Positions 14,158 through 20,646 of a DNA stretch of 22,481 bases are shown one piece after another. The DNA is taken from contig CANDEE010000026.1 in the NCBI GenBank assembly GCA_947383685.1, forward strand, positions 1 to 22,481, written 5' to 3'. Both the position numbers and the translations under genes were made by a program. The stretch's first letter is position 1. Every line of letters starts with the position of its first letter. Below the pieces are notes generated by a model. It did not search any database. It was not told where the DNA came from and saw only the letters and a program-made list of their open reading frames with translations. The stretch comes from an uncultured Pseudoflavonifractor sp. (GTDB lineage Bacteria > Bacillota > Clostridia > Oscillospirales > Oscillospiraceae).

Positions 14158-14916
14158 TTAAGTATTGTTGGCAATGACCTCTGCTGCCAGATTGCGGTAG
14201 GCCTCGGTACCTCTGGACCAGGGGTCGTAGGCGTCAATGGGTTTGCCATGGCTGGGAGCCTCGGACAGTCTTACCGTTCGGGGAATCACAGTGGCATAGA
14301 CCTGCCCGGGGAAGTGACGTTTTACTTCCTCGGAAACCTGCATACTCAAATTGGTGCGGCTGTCGTACATAGTGAGCAGGACTCCCTCCAGCTCAATGCC
14401 GGGGTTCAGGGAACGCTTCACAATGCGAACAGTGCCCAGCAGGTCGGAAAGGCCCTCCAAGGCATAGTACTCACACTGGACGGGGACCAGGACCGAATCT
14501 GCGGCGCACAGGCCGTTAAGGGTCAACAGCTCCAGGGAGGGAGGACAGTCAATGAGCATGTAGTCATAGTCATCCTGCACGCTGTCCAGCGCCTTTTTCA
14601 GCAAATGCTCCCGGTCGGGAATGCCAATCATTTCAATCCCTGCGCCTGCCAGGGCTTTGTTGACTGGCAGGACGTCGCAGTAGGGGGTGGAGACAATGGC
14701 TTTTTTGCAGGGGACTCCTTCAATGAGGACCTCGTAAACGCTGGGGGTGGCAGTCGTCTTGTCCACCCCCAGGCCGGAGGTGGCGTTGGCCTGGGGATCA
14801 AAGTCGCAAAGCAGGACCCGTTGGCCTTGAGCGCGTAAGGCGGAAGCCAAATTAACGCAGGTGGTGGTCTTGCCGACTCCGCCCTTTTGGTTCACGATGG
14901 CGATCCGTTTTGCCAT
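14158..14916 (-). CDS. soj: Chromosome partitioning ATPase ParA (Soj)
   Basis: A 252-residue ParA-type ATPase that binds DNA nonspecifically as an ATP dimer and is stimulated by the ParB N-terminus. It drives origin segregation and, in Bacillus, also controls DnaA. Motifs are the deviant Walker A KGGVGKT (11-17), DFDPQANATSGLG (38-50), Walker B YDYMLIDCPPSL and the conserved LTMYDSRTNLS. ATG at 14916 has AAAGGA about 10 nt upstream. A strong promoter at 14960-14989 and a terminator-like hairpin before it separate this soj-parB-coiled-coil unit from noc. Confidence 0.97.
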   Translation of the reverse strand: MAKRIAIVNQKGGVGKTTTCVNLASALRAQGQRVLLCDFDPQANATSGLGVDKTTATPSVYEVLIEGVPCKKAIVSTPYCDVLPVNKALAGAGIEMIGIPDREHLLKKALDSVQDDYDYMLIDCPPSLELLTLNGLCAADSVLVPVQCEYYALEGLSDLLGTVRIVKRSLNPGIELEGVLLTMYDSRTNLSMQVSEEVKRHFPGQVYATVIPRTVRLSEAPSHGKPIDAYDPWSRGTEAYRNLAAEVIANNT

Positions 14917-14959
14917 GGACGCACATCCTTTCTTTTCGTATAAAATGAGAGCAAACCCT

Positions 14960-14989
14960 ATTATAACCCAGAATGTGGGGAAGTTTCAA
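14960..14989 (-). promoter_or_regulatory. Sigma-A promoter for soj-parB
   Basis: On the minus strand TTGAAA (14984-14989), an 18-nt spacer, then TATAAT (14960-14965). The nearest parS is only 25 bp upstream of the -35 box, so ParB bound and spreading from it could affect transcription of its own operon. Confidence 0.8.
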
Positions 14990-15001
14990 TAGCGGGGGAA
15001 G

Positions 15002-15041
15002 AAAAAACCACAAATGTTTCACGTGAAACATTCGTGGTTTT
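15002..15041 (-). terminator. Terminator-like hairpin built around a parS site
   Basis: Arms 15004-15022 and 15023-15041 are complementary over 19 bp with only one G-U pair. The centre of symmetry is the centre of parS. On the minus strand the stem is followed by TTTTTT (tail 15002-15007 overlapping the outer A-T pairs). It would end noc transcription 36 bp after the noc stop and before the soj promoter. Confidence 0.7.
15015..15030 (+). promoter_or_regulatory. parS site, perfect 16/16
   Basis: TGTTTCACGTGAAACA, identical to the canonical parS. It forms the core of the hairpin at 15004-15041. Confidence 0.93.
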
Positions 15042-15050
15042 GATTTATAA

Positions 15051-15066
15051 TGTTTCACGTGAAACA
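15051..15066 (+). promoter_or_regulatory. parS site, perfect 16/16
   Basis: A second perfect TGTTTCACGTGAAACA, 36 bp centre to centre from the previous site (about three and a half helical turns). It starts 11 bp after the noc stop codon. Confidence 0.93.
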
Positions 15067-15077
15067 TTTTTGTGCTG

Positions 15078-15875
15078 TTACCGGGGGATGCGGATGGTGA
15101 GCAAAATTTCATGGTCGGTATCCTGGCGGTCGCAGGCCGCTTTTACTCCGGCGTTTTGCATGAGGGACAGGCCACGGGTCACCGTGTTTAAAAAGAAGCG
15201 AACGTCCTTTAAAAGAAAGGTGGGCTTGCTGCGTTGGGGGGTAGGATGAAGAAGGGTTTCAATGTAATCTTCCGCTTTGGCTACCGTCAGGTCATGAGCC
15301 ACTATGTAATGGGCGGCAGAGCTTTGAGTTTCCGGGTCGGGAAGGCGGAGAAGCGCTCGGGCGTGACGCTCCGTAAAGCCGTTGCGGCGCAAAAGCTCTA
15401 AGGAATCTGGAGGGAGCCTTAAAAGACGGAGCTTGTTGGCCAGGGAGGACTGGGCCTTACCAAGCTGTTTTGCCAGCGCCTCCTGGGAAAGTCCGGTGGC
15501 GTCTAAAAGGGCCTGAATGGCCTGGGCTTCCTCCAAAAAGTCCAGGTCCCGCCGCTGGACGTTTTCAATGAGAGCCAAAAAGGAGGACTGGGTCTCATCG
15601 GCGGTAATGAGCAGGCAGGGGACCTCCTCCAGCCCTGCCAGCTCGGCGGCCCGAAGCCGCCGTTCCCCGGAAATCAGCTCATAGCCGCCCTCTGTCCGGC
15701 GGACGGAAAGGGGCTGAAGAATGCCATGGGCGGAAATACTGGCGGAAAGCTCCTCCAATCCTTCCTGAGAAAAACGTTTGCGGGGCTGGGCCGGATTGGG
15801 GCGAATGGCCCCGGTGGGAAGGTACTGGACACGGGTGGATTCAAAAAGACCCTTTTTACTGCGGAGGAATGGCAT
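15078..15875 (-). CDS. noc: Nucleoid occlusion protein Noc (ParB paralogue)
   Basis: A 265-residue ParB-family protein that matches Bacillus Noc. It has the IRPNPAQPRKRF segment (24-35), CTP motifs GERRLRA (70-76) and ENVQRRD (104-110), a helix-turn-helix with LSQEALAKQLGKAQSSLANKLRLLRLP, FTERHARALLRLPDPE, and the C-terminal LLTIRIPR, which mirrors the Noc ending FTIRIPK. Noc binds its own sites and the membrane to keep the division septum off the nucleoid. The N-terminus MPFLRSKKGLF could be the short membrane-targeting helix of Noc. ATG at 15875 is chosen over upstream starts because it gives this N-terminus; its ribosome binding site GAAGGGG lies inside a long inverted repeat. No canonical Noc site (ATTTCCCGGGAAAT) was found in the window. 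Confidence 0.88.
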   Translation of the reverse strand: MPFLRSKKGLFESTRVQYLPTGAIRPNPAQPRKRFSQEGLEELSASISAHGILQPLSVRRTEGGYELISGERRLRAAELAGLEEVPCLLITADETQSSFLALIENVQRRDLDFLEEAQAIQALLDATGLSQEALAKQLGKAQSSLANKLRLLRLPPDSLELLRRNGFTERHARALLRLPDPETQSSAAHYIVAHDLTVAKAEDYIETLLHPTPQRSKPTFLLKDVRFFLNTVTRGLSLMQNAGVKAACDRQDTDHEILLTIRIPR

Positions 15876-15883
15876 AGCAAAAA

Positions 15884-15951
15884 CCCCTTCTTTCCCGATG
15901 GTTTGGTCTGGATAACCAGATTTTACCATTTTTTGATGGGGAAAGAAGGGG
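15884..15951 (-). promoter_or_regulatory. Nested palindrome covering the noc ribosome binding site
   Basis: Outer arms CCCCTTCTTTCCC (minus strand, 15939-15951) and GGGAAAGAAGGGG (15884-15896) pair perfectly over 13 bp. Inside are ATGGT/ACCAT and TCTGG-TTAT-CCAGA stems. The 3' arm contains the noc Shine-Dalgarno sequence and is followed by TTTTT, 4 nt before the ATG codon region. It could repress translation or act as an attenuator. The rest of the 142-bp gap to yitT holds no clear promoter; TAAAAT within the palindrome is the only -10-like sequence. Confidence 0.6.
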
Positions 15952-16017
15952 AAGAAGGGCGAGCTGGGAAATATTTCCATCATAGTCTGGAGAAAAACGG
16001 AGGGAGGGGGGAAGGAG

Positions 16018-16890
16018 TCAGGCCCGTAAGAATCCCTTGCCAAAAATCTCGCTGGAATTGGTAATCAGCATAAAGGCGTGGGGATCGGTTTGCTTCAGGT
16101 AGTTTCGCAGGGACACCGCCTGATGGCGGGAAAGGGCGGTGAGGATCACATATTGCTCCTGGTGGGTGTAGGCTCCCTGAGCCTGCCAGATGGTGGCGCC
16201 CCGGTGAAGCGTTTCGTTAATATAGCGGCAAACGCTCTCCGGGTCGTGGGTCACCACGGTAAAGGACTTGTTGCGGTTGAGGGATTCGATGACCGAGTCT
16301 ACCAGCACAGACTTGAGGGCTAGACCCAGAAGGGAGAAAAGTCCCGTCTCCACATCGAAGATCAGGAGGGCCGCGGCGGCAATCAGCACGTCGGATATCA
16401 ATAGGGCCCGGCCCACGTCCATGCCAGAGTATTTTTTCAAAATCATCGCCATAATGTCGGTGCCTCCGGTGGAGGCTCCCATATTAAAAAGGATGGCGGC
16501 TCCCAGGGCGGGAAGGATGACGGCAAAGAAAAGCTCCAGCATCTTTTGTTCCGTTAAGGGCTGAGAAAGAGGACAAAAGCGCTCTAAAAATTGGATCATC
16601 AGGGAATAAAAAAGGGAACAGTAAACGGTTTTTAGCCCAAAGGACTTGTCCAGCACCAAAAAGCCCAAAACAAGAAACAAAATGGTAATAACCGTGTTAA
16701 TGGTAGCGGGGGTTACCAGATGGGAGGGAAAGACTTGTCCCAGCAGAATGGAAAGGCCCGAAACACCGCCCATGGAAAAGTGGTTGGGAAATTTAAAAAA
16801 GTAAACGCCAATGGCGACCAGGGCAGAGCCCAAAGTCATGAGGAAGAAGGCCTTTAGAGCCTGGGAGGGTGTGGGCTTGGCGGGTTCCAT
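16018..16890 (-). CDS. YitT-family membrane protein (DUF161/DUF2179)
   Basis: A 290-residue integral membrane protein of the YitT family, whose transport or sensing role is not established. The N-terminal half has five to six membrane helices, including ALKAFFLMTLGSALVAIGVYFF and TINTVITILFLVLGFLVLD. It carries family landmarks FSMGGVSGLSILLG and NMGASTGGTDIMAMIL. The C-terminal soluble DUF2179 domain is at about 205-290 (FTVVTHDPESVCRYINETLHRGATIW, then LITNSSEIFGKGF). ATG at 16890 has AGGAGG 7 nt upstream; the frame upstream only overlaps the previous gene. It follows the SLH-GH18 gene by 17 bp and is probably co-transcribed with it. Confidence 0.9.
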   Translation of the reverse strand: MEPAKPTPSQALKAFFLMTLGSALVAIGVYFFKFPNHFSMGGVSGLSILLGQVFPSHLVTPATINTVITILFLVLGFLVLDKSFGLKTVYCSLFYSLMIQFLERFCPLSQPLTEQKMLELFFAVILPALGAAILFNMGASTGGTDIMAMILKKYSGMDVGRALLISDVLIAAAALLIFDVETGLFSLLGLALKSVLVDSVIESLNRNKSFTVVTHDPESVCRYINETLHRGATIWQAQGAYTHQEQYVILTALSRHQAVSLRNYLKQTDPHAFMLITNSSEIFGKGFLRA

Positions 16891-16907
16891 GAAAAAGCCT
16901 CCTTTCT

Positions 16908-18536
16908 TTAAGCGCGTTGAGAGAGAACGCCCCATACATCATAGTGGGGAAGCTGAGGATAGTCGGGAATCATGCCCAGCCGCCAAATGGAAACCCCTGT
17001 GACCTGGAACATCCGGGCCAGTTGAAGTTTTTCTGCTACGCTCTGGGCATCCTCGTACCACAGGCGGTAGTGTTCCCCCTCCGCCGTATAGTATAGGTTG
17101 GGATTTCGGCTCTGATCGTCCCAAACCCGCTGAGAATCCTCCTGTCCCAGCCGCTGGGCGATGGTGGCGGTGGCGGGGTGGTAGAAGGTCTGGTCCAGCA
17201 AAAGGCCGTTCTCATCCACGTGAAAGCCGGTGGTGTTAAAGGAAATCTGGAGGGCCAGCTTGCTCCTGTCCTGAACCCCTGTATCCGGGTCTGTGATGTG
17301 CTGGAGGGCTGTGTAGATTTGGTGGATAGGGGTCACGGGGCAGTAGGTCTTATCGGTGCCCAGGTAGTTGTCGGGAATGGAGGACCACTGATAGTCATGG
17401 GCCATAAGGATTACCTTATCACAGACCTCTCCCAAGGCCCGGTAGTCAAAGCCGCCGTACCAGGTGTCGGGCTGGACGCAGACATAGAGGGTCTTGTCTG
17501 GGGGAAGGGCGGTGCGGAGCTGGGCCATAAAGGAGGCGTAGGCTTCCCGGTGGTCGTCCCGCAGGCCCTCAATGTCCATAGTAAGGCCCGCGTAGGGCTG
17601 GGCGGCGGTAACCAGTTGGGAAATGGCCTCTCCCTGGGCGGCGGCTTCCGTGATGGAAGCAAAGGCGGCGGCTGTACCAAACACGTTGAGGTTATATGGA
17701 ATAGAACGTTCGGTCAGGTAGTCGGTCACCAGGCCGGACTGTTCAGGCTTGACCCAGTCGTTGCCGTTTTCCGCTGTGGAATTCACCAGGGGAGCGCCGT
17801 TTTCGTCCGCCTCCAGCCTGGCCCAGCCCACGCTGACCCCATCCATTTGAGCGGCGTAGGAAAGCTGCGGGTAAGAACTAAAGGCATAAAAACCATGGAG
17901 CCAGGTGGTTTGGGAGTGGTAACGCTCATAACAGCGGACCAGCATGGCGGCGGCCTGCTCCCGGGGAGCGGAAAAGCCGGGGAGAAATTTCGTGCTTTGG
18001 TTCTCCTGTACCCCGGTGATGATGCCCAGGTCGTAGGCGATGGCGGCATAGCCCTTGCCCTCGGTCACGTCAGGAAAGGGGAGGGCTGCGTCCTCCAGGG
18101 ATTGGGCTACCCGACCGTAACCCAGGGCCTGGACCAGCATTTGGGCCATTTCCATGCGGGTGATGTAGTCGTCGGGACGAAAAAGGCCGCCATCATCCCC
18201 AACGCCGTGCCGGGCGGCGGCGTCAATGGAGGAAAGGGCCCAGTGACCCTCGCAGTCCCGGTGGGTGGGGGCAGGGTCACCGCTTTTCTCCCAGCCGAAC
18301 ATCCGGCACAGGACGGTGACAAACTGGGCCCGGGTCATGTGCTCTCCCACGCCAAAGCGTCCGTCGGGGTAGCCCTCCATAAGACCGTAAGCGGCGGCCT
18401 GCTCAATGACCGCTGAGGCCCAGGTGTTTTCCGCGTCGGAATAGGTGGCCTGGGCAGTGGGGGCCAGGGGGGAAAAAGTGAGCGTCAATACCGCCGCCAA
18501 AAAGGCAGGGGTCAAATGGCGTTTCAGGAAACGCAT
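16908..18536 (-). CDS. SLH-anchored glycoside hydrolase family 18 protein
   Basis: A 542-residue secreted protein. It has a signal peptide (1-30, ending AQA) and three SLH repeats: 31-82 (GYPDGRFGVGEHMTRAQFVTVLCRMFG), 93-142 and 155-205. A GH18 TIM-barrel covers about 212-542. The active-site strand reads GLTMDIEGL (317-325), with Asp321 and Glu323 matching the D.E of GH18, as in the spore-cortex and peptidoglycan enzymes of the YaaH/SleL/YdhD group. KVILMAHDYQW is another barrel strand, and SIWRLG is near the end. Likely a wall-bound N-acetylglucosaminidase acting on peptidoglycan, though chitin-like substrates cannot be excluded. Its SLH repeats are conventional and unlike the triad of the other four SLH proteins here. 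AAAGGAGGT lies 6 nt before the ATG, with a promoter at 18568-18596. Confidence 0.87.
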   Translation of the reverse strand: MRFLKRHLTPAFLAAVLTLTFSPLAPTAQATYSDAENTWASAVIEQAAAYGLMEGYPDGRFGVGEHMTRAQFVTVLCRMFGWEKSGDPAPTHRDCEGHWALSSIDAAARHGVGDDGGLFRPDDYITRMEMAQMLVQALGYGRVAQSLEDAALPFPDVTEGKGYAAIAYDLGIITGVQENQSTKFLPGFSAPREQAAAMLVRCYERYHSQTTWLHGFYAFSSYPQLSYAAQMDGVSVGWARLEADENGAPLVNSTAENGNDWVKPEQSGLVTDYLTERSIPYNLNVFGTAAAFASITEAAAQGEAISQLVTAAQPYAGLTMDIEGLRDDHREAYASFMAQLRTALPPDKTLYVCVQPDTWYGGFDYRALGEVCDKVILMAHDYQWSSIPDNYLGTDKTYCPVTPIHQIYTALQHITDPDTGVQDRSKLALQISFNTTGFHVDENGLLLDQTFYHPATATIAQRLGQEDSQRVWDDQSRNPNLYYTAEGEHYRLWYEDAQSVAEKLQLARMFQVTGVSIWRLGMIPDYPQLPHYDVWGVLSQRA

Positions 18537-18567
18537 GGCGGGACCTCCTTTGTCTTTTCACGTCCCA

Positions 18568-18596
18568 ATTATAGCAGGTTTCGACGGGAGATACAA
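18568..18596 (-). promoter_or_regulatory. Sigma-A promoter for the SLH-GH18/yitT operon
   Basis: On the minus strand TTGTAT (18591-18596), a 17-nt spacer, then TATAAT (18568-18573), 31 bp before the ATG. It lies back to back with the xpt promoter. Confidence 0.78.
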
Positions 18597-18601
18597 TGGG
18601 A

Positions 18602-18630
18602 TTGCTTTTTCCGGCGGCTTCCTGTAAAAT
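18602..18630 (+). promoter_or_regulatory. Sigma-A promoter for xpt
   Basis: TTGCTT (18602-18607), a 17-nt spacer, then TAAAAT (18625-18630), 30 bp before the xpt ATG. The leader is too short for the purine riboswitch often found before xpt. Confidence 0.7.
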
Positions 18631-18660
18631 AAGGAAAAAATACCGGGAGGAGAAGGGGAA

Positions 18661-19233
18661 ATGAAGCTGCTGGAGGAGCGTATCCGCAGGGACGGAAGGA
18701 TTCGGGAGAACGGGACGATTTTGAAGGTGGACAGCTTTTTGAACCACCAAATGGACGTGACCCTTTTTAATGAAATAGGGAAGGAATTTTTTCGCCTGTT
18801 TGGGGACGAGCGGGTGACAAAAATCCTGACTGTGGAGGCCAGCGGGATCGGCATTGCCTGCGTGGCGGGGCAGTACTTTGACGTGCCGGTCCTCTTTGCC
18901 AAAAAGAGCAAGACCAAAAATATTGACGGCAGCGTTTACACCGCTCCGGTGGAGTCCTTTACCCACGGCGGAGTGTACGATGTGATGGTGGCGAAGGATT
19001 TCCTGCTTCCGTCGGACAGGGTGCTGCTGATAGACGATTTCCTGGCCAACGGCGCGGCGCTGGAAGGTCTCATTTCCATTGTGGAGCAGGCCGGGGCCAC
19101 AGTAGTGGGCGCCGGGGTCTGCGTGGAAAAGGCCTTCCAGCCGGGCGGGGAGCGCATCCGGGCCAAGGGGGTCCGGGTGGAGGCTCTGGCCCGGATCAAG
19201 AGCATGAGCGGAGAAGGGCTCGAGTTTTGCTGA
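18661..19233 (+). CDS. xpt: Xanthine phosphoribosyltransferase
   Basis: A 190-residue cytoplasmic purine-salvage enzyme that makes XMP from xanthine and PRPP. The N-terminus MKLLEERIRRDGRI and ILKVDSFLNHQMD are typical of Gram-positive Xpt. LTVEASGIGIACVAGQYFDVPVLFAKKSK and the PRPP-binding loop VLLIDDFLANGAA (121-133) define the type I phosphoribosyltransferase fold. The length equals that of Bacillus Xpt. GGGAGGAG ends about 6 nt before the ATG. It is the first gene of the only plus-strand unit in the window. No purine riboswitch is visible in the 124-bp gap to the divergent GH18 gene. The SLH-GDSL gene follows 42 bp downstream. Confidence 0.96.
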   Translation: MKLLEERIRRDGRIRENGTILKVDSFLNHQMDVTLFNEIGKEFFRLFGDERVTKILTVEASGIGIACVAGQYFDVPVLFAKKSKTKNIDGSVYTAPVESFTHGGVYDVMVAKDFLLPSDRVLLIDDFLANGAALEGLISIVEQAGATVVGAGVCVEKAFQPGGERIRAKGVRVEALARIKSMSGEGLEFC

Positions 19234-19275
19234 AACAACCACGGAGGAAGTGGGTGGAACGGAGACAGACAAAGC

Positions 19276-20592
19276 ATGAAAAGACCAGTTTCTATTTTCC
19301 TTTTAGTAATGTTGTTCCTAAGCACGGCAGGGCTCGCCGGGGCTGCGGGGCCCACCGTGGCGGGGGAGGCGGGAGTCTTGGAGGCGGATATGGCCCCGGA
19401 AATGGGGACGCCGGGGCTCCCGAAGAAAAACACCTATGCTGACGGACAGTTTACGGATGTGGCTCCGGCAGACTGGTACAGCGCCGGGGTAAAGGCGGTG
19501 TATGAGCTGGGGCTGATGTATGGCCAGTCGGAGGACTGTTTTAACGCTCCCGGAGAGGTGAGCGTGGCGGAGACTGTCGTGCTAGCGGCCCGGCTGCATA
19601 AGCTCTATCATATCGGCTCCAGTGAGTTTGAGCTGGGAGAAACCTGGTACGGGCCCTATGTGAGCTATGGAGAGGAGAACGGGATCATTGCCGCCGGGGA
19701 GGAGGTATTACGGGTGGCTACCCGGGCCAGGTTCGCGGATATTCTCGCCCGGGCGCTGCCTCCGGAGGCACTGGAGCAAATCAACGCGATCAATATGGAC
19801 GCCATTCCTGATGTAAAAAGTGGAGACGAGTATGCGGAAAGCGTCTATCTCCTCTACCGGGCGGGGGTCCTGACGGGAAGCGGCCCCCGGGGGATATTCA
19901 GTCCGGACAGCGGGATTTGCCGGGCGGAGGCCGCCGTCATCCTGGCGCGGATGGCGGACAAAAGCCTGCGGCAAAGTTTTGTTCCGCAATATGGCGGCCC
20001 TGACCTGACGGCCCTGAAGTGGAGAGACGATACTTTTTTTGCCCACTCCGCCATCCTGGGCAACAGCCTTGTGGAGGGACTGAGGATGTACTCCCATATA
20101 GATTCCATCTCCTATTTCAGCGCCTCCAGCGTGTCGGTGATCTCGGCTACAAAGAGCAGGGACACCCGGTTGAAAAACGGTTCCAAGGGTACGCTGGTGC
20201 AGGCCTTGTGTCAGGAAAAGTACGATAAGATTTACATTGAGCTGGGGATCAACGAAATGTACTGCAACACCTCTCATTTTGCCGAGCTTTATGGGGATAT
20301 GATCGACCAGATCAAGGCGGCGGAGCCGGAGGCGGACATCTACATTATCTCCCTTTTGCCGGTGACACGGCAGGAGGCGGAAACCAGCCCCAACCGCAGC
20401 ATGACCCGGATCAACGGCTACAACAAGGCCCTGCGTGAGCTGGCAGAGGAAAAGGAGTGCTACTACATGGATGTCTGCTCTGTGTTTCAGGGGGAGGACG
20501 GATACCTCCCATCCGGCTGGAGCGGCGATGGGGTGCATCCTTATGGGCAGCACTACGCATTGTGGGAGAACTGCATGAGGACCATGTATTAA
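19276..20592 (+). CDS. Secreted SLH protein with SGNH/GDSL hydrolase domain
   Basis: A 438-residue exported protein with a signal peptide (about 1-23). SLH repeats are at 53-106 (FTDVAPADWYSAGV, SVAETVVLAARL), 123-162 and 178-238 (LYRAGVLTGSGPRGIF, CRAEAAVILARM, LRQSFVPQ). The SGNH hydrolase domain covers about 250-438. Block I is ILGNSLVEGL with Ser264 (Asn where GDSL has Asp), block III is IELGINEMY with Gly324/Asn326, and block V is GDGVHPYG with Asp418 and His421. All catalytic residues are present, so an esterase or deacetylase acting on acylated cell-surface polymers is likely; the substrate is unknown. The ribosome binding site is unremarkable (GGAG about 12 nt upstream). It follows xpt and ends at a strong terminator. 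Confidence 0.87.
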   Translation: MKRPVSIFLLVMLFLSTAGLAGAAGPTVAGEAGVLEADMAPEMGTPGLPKKNTYADGQFTDVAPADWYSAGVKAVYELGLMYGQSEDCFNAPGEVSVAETVVLAARLHKLYHIGSSEFELGETWYGPYVSYGEENGIIAAGEEVLRVATRARFADILARALPPEALEQINAINMDAIPDVKSGDEYAESVYLLYRAGVLTGSGPRGIFSPDSGICRAEAAVILARMADKSLRQSFVPQYGGPDLTALKWRDDTFFAHSAILGNSLVEGLRMYSHIDSISYFSASSVSVISATKSRDTRLKNGSKGTLVQALCQEKYDKIYIELGINEMYCNTSHFAELYGDMIDQIKAAEPEADIYIISLLPVTRQEAETSPNRSMTRINGYNKALRELAEEKECYYMDVCSVFQGEDGYLPSGWSGDGVHPYGQHYALWENCMRTMY

Positions 20593-20598
20593 AAAATG

Positions 20599-20634
20599 AA
20601 AGGACGGCAGGGCAAAGCCCTGCCGTCCTTTTTT
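20599..20634. terminator. Bidirectional terminator between SLH-GDSL and nhaC genes
   Basis: AGGACGGCAGGGC (20601-20613) and GCCCTGCCGTCCT (20617-20629) form a perfect 13-bp stem with loop AAA. TTTTT follows on the plus strand, and a T-rich TTCATTTTTT follows on the minus strand. It serves both convergent genes. Confidence 0.92.
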
Positions 20635-20646
20635 GAAAAGGGGAAT

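Noticed and set aside
17208..17226. CACGTGAAA inside the GH18 gene, possible fifth parS
   Set aside because: Only one half-site matches (ATCCACGTGAAAGC); too many mismatches in the other half.
17178..18416. 412-codon open frame on the plus strand
   Set aside because: Antisense to the SLH-GH18 gene; Gly/Val-rich with no recognisable domain and no ribosome binding site.
18537..18660. Purine riboswitch before xpt
   Set aside because: The leader after the promoter is about 25 nt, too short for the aptamer, and no conserved purine aptamer core is present.
18403..19272. 289-codon minus-strand frame opposite xpt
   Set aside because: xpt on the plus strand is certain (PRPP loop, family length, promoter and ribosome binding site); this frame overlaps the divergent promoters.
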